The notes: generated by a model from the sequence alone, not told the origin. Counted from the first letter of the stretch, positions 41,293 through 51,087 are shown. The stretch: 64,000 nucleotides of DNA from Synergistaceae bacterium (GCA_016756725.1 JAESII010000005.1:158247-222246), one strand, 5' to 3'. Numbers and translations are program-made.

Positions 41293-42425
41293 GTGAAAAA
41301 GCTAGCGGTTCTCATGTCCTTGATGGTGATTCTCGGTTTAGCCGGATCGGCTCTCGCTGAAGAGCCGATCCGGATCGGCGTCTACCTTCCTCTGACGGGA
41401 CAGAACGCCTTCGGCGGTCAGCTCGAGCGTGACGGCATCCTCATGGCTCACGAGGAGAGGCCCGAGGTCCTGGGCAGGAAGGTCGAGGTCATTGTCGTCG
41501 ACAACAAGTCGGACAAGGTCGAGGCCGCCAACGCCGTCGTCCGTCTCATCGAGAAGGAAAAGGTCCATGCCATTCTCGGAACTTACGGCTCCTCCCTGGC
41601 CATGGCCGGCGGTGAAGTCTCCGAGAAGGCCGGCATTCCCGTTCTCGGAACGTCCTGCACCAATCCCCTCGTGACTCAGGGCAAGAAGTACTATTTCCGC
41701 GCCTGCTACATCGATCCCCTGCAGGGTTCGGCGGCGGCCAAGTTCGCCATGGACCTTCTGGGGACGAAGAAGGCGGCCATCCTCAAGGACGTGGCCCAGG
41801 ACTATTCCGTCGGTCTTGCCGCCTACTTCAAGCGTGCCTTCGAGGCCGCCGGGGGCGAGGTTGTCGCCGACCTGAACTACCAGTCGGGCGATCAGGACTT
41901 CACGGCTCAGCTTACGACGGTCATCGCCAAGGAGCCGGGTGTCCTCTTCATCCCCTCCTACTTCGCCGAGGGCGCCATCATCATCAAGCAGGCCCGTGAA
42001 CTGGGCGGCACTTTCCACATCATGGGCGCTGACGCCATGGACAACCCCGACATGATCACCATCGGCGGCAAGGACATCGAGGGCTTCGTCTACACGACCT
42101 TCCCCTACGCCCCCGACATGCCCAACATGAGCGAGATGGCCAGACCTTCACGGAAAACTGGAAGGTCAAGTTCCCCGATAAGGATCCCAACGCCAACTCG
42201 GCCATCGGCTACGACTCCTACATGCTCCTCGTCGACGCCATCGAACGGGCCGGCAGCACCGATCCCGAGGCCATCACCAAGGCCCTGGGCGAGACGATGA
42301 ACTGGGAGGGAGTGACGGGCCTGACCACGATCAACGAGACCCATGACGCCGTCAAGCCCGTCGGGTTCAAGAGGGTCGAAGGGGGCAAGCAGGTCTACGT
42401 CGGTTCCGTCATCCCCGAGATGTAG
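41293..42425 (+). pseudogene. livK: Branched-chain amino-acid ABC transporter substrate-binding protein, frameshifted
   Basis: The first 283 or so residues are a normal LivK/LivJ-type periplasmic binding protein with signal peptide (KLAVLMSLMVILGLAGSALA), IRIGVYLPLTGQNAFGG and the ligand-binding folds. At about 42138-42141 the frame is lost: the sequence ATG GC CAG ACC lacks one base compared with an expected ATG GCC CAG ACC, and the correct C-terminus (QTFTENWKVKFP ... YDSYMLLVDAIERAG ... YVGSVIPEM) continues in the next frame to 42425. As read, the first frame stops at 42300 after about 50 wrong residues. The other four liv genes are intact, so a one-base sequencing error is more likely than true loss. 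Confidence 0.85.
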
Positions 42426-42501
42426 CGCCCCGTCGAAACCGTCACCGTGCGTTTGAGGGGGAGGTCTTCCTCCCCCTCCTTTCTTGTGAGGAGGAGCTCT
42501 C

Positions 42502-43395
42502 ATGAGCGTTGAAATGTTCATCCAGCACTTCCTGAATGCGCTCACCCTGGGGAGTCTCTACGGGCTGATCGCCATCGGCTACACCATGGTCTACGGCATC
42601 TTGAGGCTCATCAACTTCGCCCACGGCGATATCTTCATGCTGGGGGCCTATTTTGTCTTTTGGGGTGGGGCGCTCTTCAGACTGCCCTGGTTTCTTTCCG
42701 TCGTCGTCGCCATCCTGTTCACGGCCCTCTGCGGGATCACCGTCGATCGCGTGGCCTACCGGCCTCTCCGTGAGGCTCCGCGCATCTCGGCCCTGATCAG
42801 CTCCATCGGCGTCTCCTTCTTCATCCAGAACCTGAGCATCGTCACCTTCACTGCCATTCCCCGGGCCGTCCACGTCCCCCAGTGGCTGGGGCAGGTCCAC
42901 CTCATCGGAAAGGTGCGCCTTCTGCCCCTGGCTATCGTCGTCCCCATCGTCTCCCTTCTGCTCACGTCGGGCCTGCTTTGGGTGGTCTACAGGACCAAGC
43001 CCGGCCTGGCCATGAGGGCCATCTCGAAGGACATCGAGACGACCCGCCTCATGGGCGTGCCCGTCAACCGCATCATCGCCATCACCTTCGGCCTCGGATC
43101 GGCCCTCGCTGCCGCCTCGGGAATCATGTGGGCCCTCCGGTACCCTCAGATCCACCCCTTCATGGGGGTCATTCCCGGCTTCAAGGCCTTCATCGCCGCC
43201 GTCCTGGGCGGTATCGGCTCCATCCAGGGAGCCGTCCTGGGAGGGCTGCTCCTGGGATTCATCGAGATCATGATCATCGCCTTCTTCCCCGGCCTTTCCG
43301 GCTACCGCGATGCCTTCGCCTTCGTGCTCCTCATCGTCATCCTTCTCATCAGGCCTTCGGGGCTGATGGGTGAGAAACTGGAGGAAAAGGTCTGA
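42502..43395 (+). CDS. livH: Branched-chain amino-acid ABC transporter permease LivH
   Basis: This 297-residue membrane permease has eight hydrophobic segments and starts FIQHFLNALTLGSLYGLIAIGYTMVYGILRLINFAHGD, the LivH hallmark. The EAA-like cytoplasmic loop is near MRAISKDIETTRLMGVPVN. The ATG follows GAGGAG. Its end overlaps livM (TGATG). Confidence 0.95.
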   Translation: MSVEMFIQHFLNALTLGSLYGLIAIGYTMVYGILRLINFAHGDIFMLGAYFVFWGGALFRLPWFLSVVVAILFTALCGITVDRVAYRPLREAPRISALISSIGVSFFIQNLSIVTFTAIPRAVHVPQWLGQVHLIGKVRLLPLAIVVPIVSLLLTSGLLWVVYRTKPGLAMRAISKDIETTRLMGVPVNRIIAITFGLGSALAAASGIMWALRYPQIHPFMGVIPGFKAFIAAVLGGIGSIQGAVLGGLLLGFIEIMIIAFFPGLSGYRDAFAFVLLIVILLIRPSGLMGEKLEEKV

Positions 43396-44444
43396 TGTAC
43401 GAGAGCAGAACGAAACGTCTCAACGTCGCGGCCGTCGCCCTGCTGGGCTTCTTCCTCTGGTGGGCGCAGGGCAATCTGGACGGCTACAAGATCCAGATCC
43501 TCAACCTGGTGGCCATCAACATCATCCTGGCTTTGAGTCTGAATCTCATCTACGGCTTCACGGGCCTCTTCTCCCTGGGCCATGCCGGATTCATGGCCAT
43601 CGGCGCCTACGTGAGTTCGCTGCTCATCCTCCCTGCGGCCCAGAAGGAGATGATCTTCCTCCTCGAGCCCCTCGTCTGGCCCCTTTCTGTCCTCCAGGCC
43701 CCCTTCTTCGTCGCCGTTCTGGCCGGCGGGGTCGCGGCGGCCCTTTTCGGCCTCCTCATCAGCCTGCCCGTCCTCCGCCTCGGCGGCGACTACCTGGGGA
43801 TCGCGACCCTGGGATTCGCCGAGATCGTCCGCGTCGTCGCCAACAACCTCTCGGGGATCACCAACGGCGCCCTGGGGCTCAAGGGCATTCCCAATCATGC
43901 CAACATCTGGTGGAACTACGGCTGGTGCCTCTTCACGCTTTACTTCATCGCCCGCCTCGTCAACAGCAACTTCGGCAACGTCCTCAAGGCGATCCGCGAC
44001 GACGAGACGGCGGCCCGGGCCATGGGGATCGACGTCCTCCGCTGCAAGGTCGTCTCCTTCTCGATCGGCGCCTTCTTCGCCGGCGTCGGCGGCGCCCTGA
44101 TGGCCAGTCTTCTGACGACGATCGATCCCAAGATGTTCCTCTTCCTCCTCACCTTCAACGTCCTCATGATCGTCGTCGCCGGCGGTCTCGGTTCCCTTTC
44201 GGGAACGGTCATCGCCGGAGTCGTCATCACCGTCCTCCTCGAGTGGCTCCGATTCGTCGAAAATCCCGTCACCATCGGCTCTTTTCACATTCCGGGCATT
44301 CCGGGCATGCGGATGGTCATCTTCTCCATGGCCCTGCTTTTCATCATCCTCTTCCGACGAGAGGGGATCATGGGGATGAGGGAGATCACCTGGAATGGAA
44401 TCATAGGCGTCTGCCGGCGAAAGGGGGAGAAGGACCGTGACTGA
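43395..44444 (+). CDS. livM: Branched-chain amino-acid ABC transporter permease LivM
   Basis: This 349-residue permease partner of LivH has about nine hydrophobic segments, NIILALSLNLIYGFTGLFSLGHAGFMAIGAY, and the loop KAIRDDETAARAMGIDV that contacts the ATPase. It overlaps livH by one base and livG by eight. Confidence 0.95.
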   Translation: MYESRTKRLNVAAVALLGFFLWWAQGNLDGYKIQILNLVAINIILALSLNLIYGFTGLFSLGHAGFMAIGAYVSSLLILPAAQKEMIFLLEPLVWPLSVLQAPFFVAVLAGGVAAALFGLLISLPVLRLGGDYLGIATLGFAEIVRVVANNLSGITNGALGLKGIPNHANIWWNYGWCLFTLYFIARLVNSNFGNVLKAIRDDETAARAMGIDVLRCKVVSFSIGAFFAGVGGALMASLLTTIDPKMFLFLLTFNVLMIVVAGGLGSLSGTVIAGVVITVLLEWLRFVENPVTIGSFHIPGIPGMRMVIFSMALLFIILFRREGIMGMREITWNGIIGVCRRKGEKDRD

Positions 44445-45225
44445 ACGGGAGACGGCTCTGGAGACGCAGGGCGTGACGATGCGCTTCGGCGGCCTTACGG
44501 CTCTCCATGACTTTTCGATCCGCGTCCATCGGGGCTCCATCGTCGGCCTCATCGGGCCCAACGGGGCGGGAAAGACGACCTGCTTCAACGTCATGACCGG
44601 CTTCTACCGTCCCACCGAGGGGAAGGTGCTCTTCGAAGGCAGAGACCTCACCGCCAAAGGCCCCCATGAGGTCTGCCGCGAGGGAATCGCCCGGACCTTC
44701 CAGAACATCCGCCTTTTTTCCAACGAGACGGTGCTGCAGAACGTCATGATCGGCTGTCATGTCCGCACTCCCCTGAACTGGTGGGAGACGCCTCTGCCCT
44801 TCGGTGTCGGCGCGAAGAAGGAAAAGGAGATCCGCGAGAAGGCCTACCACCTTCTTGAAGAGGTGGAGCTGGCCCATCTCGCCGACGAGTGCGCCGCGTC
44901 CCTTCCCTATGGTGCCCAGCGTCGCCTGGAAATCGCCAGGGCTTTGGCCACGGAACCCCGCTTCCTCCTCCTCGACGAGCCGGCTGCGGGGATGAATCCC
45001 CAGGAATCGCAGAAACTGATGGCCTTCATCCGCCACATCCGGGAACGCTTCAACCTGACGGTCATGTTCATCGAACATGACATGAAGGTCGTCATGGGCG
45101 TCTGCGAGTACATCTGGGTTCTCGACTACGGCGTTCTCATCGCCGAAGGAGCCCCGAAAGAGATCCAGGCCGACCCCCGCGTCATCGAAGCCTACCTGGG
45201 AGAGGAGGCCGTCGCCGATGCTTAG
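44437..45225 (+). CDS. livG: Branched-chain amino-acid ABC transporter ATP-binding protein LivG
   Basis: This 262-residue ATPase has Walker A GPNGAGKTT (about residues 42-50), the ABC signature in a degenerate form (SLPYGAQRRLEIARAL), and Walker B FLLLDEPAAGMNP. Start is GTG 44437. It pairs with LivF to energise LivHM. Confidence 0.95.
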   Translation: MTERETALETQGVTMRFGGLTALHDFSIRVHRGSIVGLIGPNGAGKTTCFNVMTGFYRPTEGKVLFEGRDLTAKGPHEVCREGIARTFQNIRLFSNETVLQNVMIGCHVRTPLNWWETPLPFGVGAKKEKEIREKAYHLLEEVELAHLADECAASLPYGAQRRLEIARALATEPRFLLLDEPAAGMNPQESQKLMAFIRHIRERFNLTVMFIEHDMKVVMGVCEYIWVLDYGVLIAEGAPKEIQADPRVIEAYLGEEAVADA

Positions 45226-45919
45226 AGTGGAGAATCTCGACGTTTACTACGGAGGCATCCACGCCCTCAAGAACGTCTCCATCTCCGTGCCCCGGGGCAA
45301 GATCGTCACCCTCATCGGAGCGAACGGAGCGGGCAAGAGCAGCACCCTCCGGGCCATTTCAGGACTGGTCCGCAAGAAGGGCAAGGTCTTTCACGACGGA
45401 GAGGACATCTCCTCCTCGTCGCCGGAGGCGATCACCGCCGGAGGTCTTGTCCTCGTCCCGGAGGGGCGGAAGATCTTCCCCCACCTCACCGTCTACGAGA
45501 ACCTCATGTTGGGAGCCTATGTCCGCAACGACAGGTCGGGCATCGACGAGACCCGCGAATGGGTCTACGATCTTTTCCCCAGGCTGAGAGAGCGGGCCTG
45601 GCAGAAGGGCGGCACCCTCTCAGGAGGGGAGCAGCAGATGCTTGCCCTTGGGCGGGCCCTCATGAGCCGCCCTAACGTGATCATGATGGATGAGCCCTCT
45701 CTGGGGCTGGCCCCCCTGCTGGTGAAAGAGGTCTTCGAGATCATCGCCGCCGTCAACGCCGAAGGTGTCACCCTCCTGCTGGTGGAGCAGAACGCCTTCG
45801 CCGCCCTGAGGATCGCCCATCATGCCTATGTCCTCGAGGTGGGGCGGATCGTCCTCGAAGGCTCGGGCGAAGAGCTCCTCGCCGACGGACGGGTCCGTGA
45901 GGCCTATCTGGGAGGCTGA
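45218..45919 (+). CDS. livF: Branched-chain amino-acid ABC transporter ATP-binding protein LivF
   Basis: This 233-residue ATPase has Walker A GANGAGKSS (about residues 36-44), the signature TLSGGEQQMLALGRALM and Walker B VIMMDEPSLGLAP. It overlaps livG by eight bases and ends the operon. Confidence 0.95.
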   Translation: MLRVENLDVYYGGIHALKNVSISVPRGKIVTLIGANGAGKSSTLRAISGLVRKKGKVFHDGEDISSSSPEAITAGGLVLVPEGRKIFPHLTVYENLMLGAYVRNDRSGIDETREWVYDLFPRLRERAWQKGGTLSGGEQQMLALGRALMSRPNVIMMDEPSLGLAPLLVKEVFEIIAAVNAEGVTLLLVEQNAFAALRIAHHAYVLEVGRIVLEGSGEELLADGRVREAYLGG

Positions 45920-45939
45920 GCCGGGCCCCGTGTTTTGTG

Positions 45940-45945
45940 TATAAT
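45940..45945 (+). promoter_or_regulatory. -10 element before pgsA
   Basis: TATAAT about 48 bases before pgsA, after the livF stop. No convincing -35 was found. Confidence 0.4.
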
Positions 45946-45992
45946 GAAGGGAGAGGCCCCAAGGGCCCATTCCTGAGGAGGCGATGGGTGTC

Positions 45993-46550
45993 ATGTCCGC
46001 GTGGAATCTCCCCAACCTGCTGAGTCTGTCCCGGGTCTTTCTCGCTCCGCTGGTCATGCTCTTCCTCACCCTGAGGGGGCAGTTCGGGAGCGTTTTCGGG
46101 CAGCCCTTCGGTGACGTGCTGGCTGGCCTGGTCTTTCTCCTGGCGGCACTGACCGACACGGCCGACGGCTACATTGCCCGCAAGCGGGGCATCGTCACCA
46201 ATCTGGGCAAGTTCATCGATCCCCTGGCCGACAAGATCCTGGTTACGGCGGCCCTCGTCGCCCTCGTCGAGCTTCAGCGGCTCAGCGCCTGGATCGTCGT
46301 CGTCATCGTCGCCCGGGAGTTCATCGTCACGGGCCTGCGCATGGTCGCCGCCGCAGAAGGCGTCGTCATCGCCGCCTCCAAGGGCGGCAAGGCCAAGACG
46401 GTGAGCCAGATCATCGCCATCGGCCTGCTGATCTTCAACCTGCCCGGCGGCACGGCGGCGATGTGGATTGCCATGGCCCTGACGGTCTGGTCCGGCATGG
46501 ACTACCTCATCAAGTCCAAGGACCTGCTGGCGGGAACGAAACAATCCTAG
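45993..46550 (+). CDS. pgsA: CDP-diacylglycerol-glycerol-3-phosphate 3-phosphatidyltransferase
   Basis: This protein of about 185 residues makes phosphatidylglycerol phosphate. It has the CDP-alcohol phosphotransferase motif D-T-A-D-G-Y-I-A-R ... G-K-F-I-D-P-L-A-D (about residues 50-74) and four or more hydrophobic segments. ATG 45993 (MSAWNLPNLLSLSR) fits the family and gives better spacing to GAGGAGG than ATG 45984. Confidence 0.92.
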   Translation: MSAWNLPNLLSLSRVFLAPLVMLFLTLRGQFGSVFGQPFGDVLAGLVFLLAALTDTADGYIARKRGIVTNLGKFIDPLADKILVTAALVALVELQRLSAWIVVVIVAREFIVTGLRMVAAAEGVVIAASKGGKAKTVSQIIAIGLLIFNLPGGTAAMWIAMALTVWSGMDYLIKSKDLLAGTKQS

Positions 46551-46561
46551 GCGACTTTGCC

Positions 46562-47794
46562 GTGGCAGACCTCAATCAGCTCAATCAGATCGTTGAATCC
46601 CTGCGTCCTTCCATGGTGGAGACCCTTTCCCGTCTCGTCGGGTTTCCCGCCGTCGCCCCCGGTGAAGGCGGCACGGGCGAGGCCGAAAAGGCGGCCTGGC
46701 TTGAGCGTTTCCTCCTTTCCCTCGACCTGGGGGAACTCCGGCGTTACGATGCGCCTGATGACCAGGTTCCCGACGGCTACCGGCCCAACCTGGTCCTCAC
46801 CATCCCCGGCGAAAGCGAAGACAGGGGACGGCTCGCCATCGTCACCCACGTCGACGTCGTCCCCGAAGGGAACCGCGGCCTCTGGGAGACCGATCCCTTC
46901 AAGGCCGTCGTCCGGGACGGTCGGGTCTATGGGCGGGGCAGCAACGACAACGGCCAGGAGCTGGTGGCCTCCATCTATGCCGCCAAGGCGCTCAAGGAGG
47001 CTGCCCTCGTCCCGTACCGGCCGGTCCTGCTCTGTTTCGTCGCCGATGAGGAGACAGGAAGCGCCAGAGGGATCTCTCACCTCCTTGAGGAGAAGATTTT
47101 CCGCCCCGACGATCTGATCGTCGTCCCCGACGGCGGTACGGAGCAGGGCGACTTCATCGAGGTGGCCGAAAAGGGCATCCTCTGGCTTCAGTTCCGCGTC
47201 CGGGGGCGCCAGGTCCATGCCAGCCGCCCCGACCTGGGCCTCAACGCCTGCCGCGTCGCCAACTCCCTGGCCACCGACCTGGATCGGGCCCTTCATCGGG
47301 CCTTCCCCGACGTGGACGGGCTTTTCATTCCCCCTCTTTCGACCTTCGAGCCCACGAGACGCCTCGCCAACGTCACCAACGTCAACACCGTCCCCGGTGA
47401 GGAAGTCTTCTCCTTCGACTGTCGTGTCCTCCCCTCCATCGCCCTCGATGAGGTTCTCAACGTCGTCAGGACCGTCCTGAAGGAGACCGAGTCACGGACG
47501 GGCGCCGCCGTCGAGGTGGAGGTCCTCCAGCGGGAAGACGCCGCCCCGCCGACACCGAAAGAGGCGCCCGTCGTCGAGGCCCTGAGTGCGGCCATACGGG
47601 CTGTCTACGGTATCGAGCCCGTCCTGGGGGGCATCGGCGGCGGAACCTGCGCGGCCTATTTCCGCGCCGCCGGTCTTCCCGCTGTCGTCTGGGCCCAGGA
47701 GGCCGACTGTGCCCACAGGCCCAATGAGTATGCCGTCATCGACCATCTCGTGGCCGAGGCGAAGGTTTTCGCCTCCCTCATGGCCCGGGCCTGA
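46562..47794 (+). CDS. M20 family metallopeptidase
   Basis: This 410-residue metallopeptidase or deacylase has VTHVDVVPEG (His/Asp), VYGRGSNDNGQE (Asp), FVADEETGSARG (Glu pair) and a C-terminal GGIGGGTCAAYFRAAG loop. The insert between about 195 and 310 is the lid domain. It resembles the DapE/ArgE/PepV-like peptidases and could be a dipeptidase in this amino-acid-using organism. GTG 46562 gives MADLNQLNQIVESL; the ribosome site (TAGGCGA) is weak, but pgsA ends only 11 bases before it, so coupling is likely. Confidence 0.85.
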   Translation: MADLNQLNQIVESLRPSMVETLSRLVGFPAVAPGEGGTGEAEKAAWLERFLLSLDLGELRRYDAPDDQVPDGYRPNLVLTIPGESEDRGRLAIVTHVDVVPEGNRGLWETDPFKAVVRDGRVYGRGSNDNGQELVASIYAAKALKEAALVPYRPVLLCFVADEETGSARGISHLLEEKIFRPDDLIVVPDGGTEQGDFIEVAEKGILWLQFRVRGRQVHASRPDLGLNACRVANSLATDLDRALHRAFPDVDGLFIPPLSTFEPTRRLANVTNVNTVPGEEVFSFDCRVLPSIALDEVLNVVRTVLKETESRTGAAVEVEVLQREDAAPPTPKEAPVVEALSAAIRAVYGIEPVLGGIGGGTCAAYFRAAGLPAVVWAQEADCAHRPNEYAVIDHLVAEAKVFASLMARA

Positions 47795-47814
47795 CCGTTC
47801 TTTTGCGGCTGAAA

Positions 47815-47847
47815 AAGAGGGGCTCCCCCTTGGGGGGAGCCCCTCTT
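47815..47847. terminator. Bidirectional terminator between the M20 and C1-protease genes
   Basis: The perfect 15-base-pair stem 47815-47829 pairs with 47833-47847 around TTG. An A-run before the stem (AAAAA) provides the T-run for the minus-strand gene. Confidence 0.85.
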
Positions 47848-47860
47848 CGCTGAGGAGGTC

Positions 47861-49537
47861 TCAGCGTCGCTTCAGGATGAAAAGAGGAAGGGCCAGCAGG
47901 AGCGAGGCCAGGCCGGAGGGGCCGGCGGTGCAGCCGCCACCGCCGCCTGAGCTGGGAGGGGTGGGATCGTCGGGCCCGATGGGGACGTCGGGATCGACGG
48001 GCTCGGAGGTCATCGGTCCCGTGAAGGCCTTGAGGCAGACGTTGGTGTTCGCCAGGTTTGCCGTCATGTCCGTCCAGGCCGTGCCGTCGGTGCCGATGAA
48101 GCTCTGGCCGGCAAGGGCCGTTGCCTTTTGGCTGTAGCCGTCGATGGGTTGCTCGATGGGGATGGGATAGGGGTAGCCCGGCGTCGTCAGGCGCACCACG
48201 ACGGAAAAGCGCTCGCCCCTGATGAGAGGCACCTCGGGCAGGTCGACGGTGTGGTAGCCGGCCGTGGAAAGGGTGCTTTCCGTCATTGCTGCGAGAGTGC
48301 CGCTTCGGGGTGAGCCCGCTGTCGTTCCCGTGTAAACTTCGATCCGGTAGGTGGCACCCGACTGACCGGCGTAGAAGGAGACGGCCTTGAGGGCCTCCGT
48401 CTCGTCGTCGAGGCCGGAGGCGGTGAAGACGTTGGCGAACCAGGCCGTCTCATTCCCGTAGCCCCCACTGCTGATCCAGCCGAGGGGGTCGTACTGGTAG
48501 ACGCGGCTGAAGTCGGACCGGTCCCGTCCGGTGAAGACGACGGACTGGCTGATCGTCGGATCGGCGTAGGAGAGCCAGAAATAGCCCCCGTCGCCCCAGG
48601 CCGTTCCCCAGCTGTTTTTCACGAGCCAGGCGCCGTTCTGTCCGGGATTCGTGACGAAGGAGGCAGCGGGGAAGCTGTCGTCCCAGCCGACGATGGTGAC
48701 GACGTGGCCGCCTCCGCTTCGTTCAGGGTTGTAGAAGGCGAAGGTTTCCGGATTGTAGATCTGGCTCTCGTCCAGATAACCGGGCCAGAGAACGCGAATG
48801 TGAACGGCGCCTCGGTTGATGAGGGACCTTTTCACGATCTCTTCGCCGCTGAAGAGCCCTTCGTTGGTGAGGAAGTGGACGTGATTGAGCCATTTGGCAG
48901 AACTGTCTGTCGTGAGGGGGCGTGAGTCTTCAGGCCAGGAGGTGACGTTCGGGTAGGGACGGTCTGCCTCGGCGACGGGGCCCGTGCCCCGGGCCATGAG
49001 GGCCGTTGCGATCCAGGGGTCGCCTCCCTGGTCGAAGATGGGGTCGTCGCCGAAAGGGAGCTCCCTCTGGGTGAAAGCCGGCAGAGAAGGGCTCTCATCA
49101 ACGGATCGGAAATAGGCCAGGTGCCATTCGGAGAAGTCGAAGGTCCCTTGGCCGGCTTTTTTGAAGGTCGATTCGAGGGAGGCCAGGGCGCCGAAAGCCC
49201 AGCAGGTGCCGTAGGGATTCTGGTCGCGGACGGCTGTGACGGCTCCCAGTTCACGCAGGTCCTATCGGGAGGGGAGGGCCTCGGCGTTTTTCATGAAGGG
49301 CTCCATCGGTGCCGTGACGTGGGAGAGGTCGAGTGGAGAAGGGCGCCAGCCCTGGCTTTGGGACTCGCCGGGGGAGCTCCCCCGGCTGTCACCGTCAGGG
49401 AAGCGAAGAAATTCGGCGCTCAGCGGAGCCACGGTGCCCACCGGTCCCTGAGCTTCCAGGGGACGGAGAGCGGAGAGGCTGATTGCGGCGATAGTGCAGA
49501 GGCCGATCACAAGCAGGAGAAGAGGGTGTTTTTTCAT
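47861..49537 (-). pseudogene. Secreted papain-like (C1) protease with Synergist-CTERM tail, interrupted by an amber codon
   Basis: Read through, this is one 558-residue frame: signal peptide (MKKHPLLLLVIGLCTIAAIS), a short propeptide, then TAG at 49262-49264, then DLRELGAVTAVRDQNPYGTCWAFGALASLES with the catalytic Cys. The His lies in GGGHVVTIVGWDD and the Asn in WLVKNSWGTAWGDGGYFWLSY, so the active site is complete. The family normally has PSRYDLR at the start of the mature domain, so TAG most simply replaces a Tyr codon (TAC or TAT). A beta-sandwich domain follows, then Pro-rich spacer, SSGGGGGC, a hydrophobic stretch and KRR, the Synergist-CTERM signal. Without read-through, the downstream part could start only at weak internal codons. 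Confidence 0.85.
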
Positions 49538-49770
49538 GTCCGTCACGTTCCTTTCCGGGGCTCTCGCCAACCTCAAACTCTGGGACGATCGCTAGGAGGC
49601 GACCTGAGGCATAACGGTTCTCTCTGACGACGGCTGCGGCTCTCGGCTGTCCCCTTCCTGTCGTGGCGGCCCTCCTTTCCGGGGTGTCTCAACGATGTTC
49701 CTGGAAAAGGGTCTGAATAACATACAGAATGTCGCGCGTTCTTATCTTTAGGCGAAAAGAACCCGTCTTG
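49538..49770. other. 233-base gap upstream of the protease gene
   Basis: Between the protease start and the MFS stop codon no gene is supported. A minus-strand AAAGGA ribosome site is near 49551. Only weak promoter-like hexamers (TATGTT near 49725) were seen. Confidence 0.3.
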
Positions 49771-50949
49771 TCAATCCTGTCGGCTGGCAGAGTCAGGTTC
49801 GGGTCCGTCTCTCAAGGCCTTCCAGAGCATCAGTTCCATGATTGCCACGGCCAGGGCGAGTCCGACGGCGACGGCCCGCAGCACGGGACCGTAGAGAAAG
49901 ATCCCGGCCAGGGAGGAGACGAAAAGAGGCGCGACGGCCCAGGAGAGGTCGACGGCCGTTCCGTAGAGGGTGAAGAGGGCCGTGTATTCCTCTGCCGGAG
50001 CCCGTCGGGAAAGAATGGAGTAGAGGAGGGGGAAGGTGAGCCCCATGCCGACGCCGTGGAGGCCGCCGCCGACGATGAAGGCCGCCGTCGAGGCGCCCCA
50101 GGTGGCGACGGCGATGCCGCCGACGAGGGCGCCGAAGGAGGGAAGGAGCAGTTTCGTTCCCCTGCGGTCGACAAGATGGCCCAGGAAGAACCTTACGGCC
50201 AGGGCTGAGAGGCCGCTGGGCAGGAGGAAGGCCGATCCTGCCGTGCCCCATTCCCGGGCCGCATTGGCGATGAAGGGCATGACCGGCGCCGCACCGAGAG
50301 CGAAAAGGGCGCCCGATAGGAGAAGGACCTTGAGATCGGGTCGGCTCCAGGCGGTGCGGAAGGCATCCAGAAAAGAGGGACTCTCCAGGTCGGAGCATCC
50401 CTTTTCACGGAGAGACCTGGCCAGGACCAGGGCGATGAGGCAGCAGACCAGCCCCGTCAGGAGAGGGACCCGATGGTGCCCGCCGAGGACGAGCCACTCG
50501 GCGGGAGGGATGAGGAAGATCTGGGGGAGAAGAGGGGCCAGCCCGCTGAGGCCGAATCCCCTGCCTCGAACGTCAGCCGGCAGGACCCGGGCCAGATGAA
50601 GGGGGTTGGCCACGGAAAAGAGGCCCCAGCCCAGTCCCTGAAGGCCCCGTCCCAGCAGGACCAGGGGAAGGGGGGGGAAGCCGACGAGAATGGCGATGCC
50701 GCCGGCCATGAGAAGAGTCCCGACGGTCATCCCCGCCCGGGTGCCCCGTCTGGCGAGGAAGGCCTGGTTCCAGGGACGTCCTGCCAGAAGGACAACCTCG
50801 AAGGTGATCCAGGCCAGGCCGACGGCGAAAGGGGAGTAGCCCCGCAGGGTCAGGGCCAGGGGATAGAGAAAAAAGAGGGCGATGGAGACATAGGCCGTCA
50901 TGTTCGTGGCGAAGGCGATGAAAAATTCCCGGGGCAGGCGGCTATCCAT
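49771..50949 (-). CDS. MFS transporter
   Basis: This 392-residue membrane protein has 12 hydrophobic segments and an MFS loop 2-3 signature in altered form (RPWNQAFLARRGTRAGMTVG), with FLGHLVDRRGTKLLLPSFG in the second half. It may export a drug or a small metabolite. ATG 50949 (MDSRLPREFFIAFATN) has AAAGGAG nine bases upstream; the 20-codon extension is rejected. It is transcribed divergently from secA with interlocking promoters. Confidence 0.88.
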   Translation of the reverse strand: MDSRLPREFFIAFATNMTAYVSIALFFLYPLALTLRGYSPFAVGLAWITFEVVLLAGRPWNQAFLARRGTRAGMTVGTLLMAGGIAILVGFPPLPLVLLGRGLQGLGWGLFSVANPLHLARVLPADVRGRGFGLSGLAPLLPQIFLIPPAEWLVLGGHHRVPLLTGLVCCLIALVLARSLREKGCSDLESPSFLDAFRTAWSRPDLKVLLLSGALFALGAAPVMPFIANAAREWGTAGSAFLLPSGLSALAVRFFLGHLVDRRGTKLLLPSFGALVGGIAVATWGASTAAFIVGGGLHGVGMGLTFPLLYSILSRRAPAEEYTALFTLYGTAVDLSWAVAPLFVSSLAGIFLYGPVLRAVAVGLALAVAIMELMLWKALRDGPEPDSASRQD

Positions 50950-50980
50950 GATCGGGCTCCTTTCGTCGGTTGACCGCCCT

Positions 50981-51009
50981 ATTGTATGCTCTCTATTTTT
51001 GACGCTCAA
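50981..51009 (-). promoter_or_regulatory. Promoter of the MFS gene
   Basis: On the minus strand TTGAGC (51004-51009), a 17-base spacer and TACAAT (50981-50986). It overlaps the -35 region of the secA promoter. Confidence 0.65.
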
Positions 51010-51028
51010 GAGGCAGGGAGCCTATAAT
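50999..51028 (+). promoter_or_regulatory. Promoter of secA
   Basis: TTGACG (50999-51004), an 18-base spacer and TATAAT (51023-51028), 60 bases before the start. Confidence 0.75.
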
Positions 51029-51087
51029 AGACCGAATTGACTCAAGCAACCTTCCTCCCGTTGAGGTGGATAATTGAGGTGACCGTC

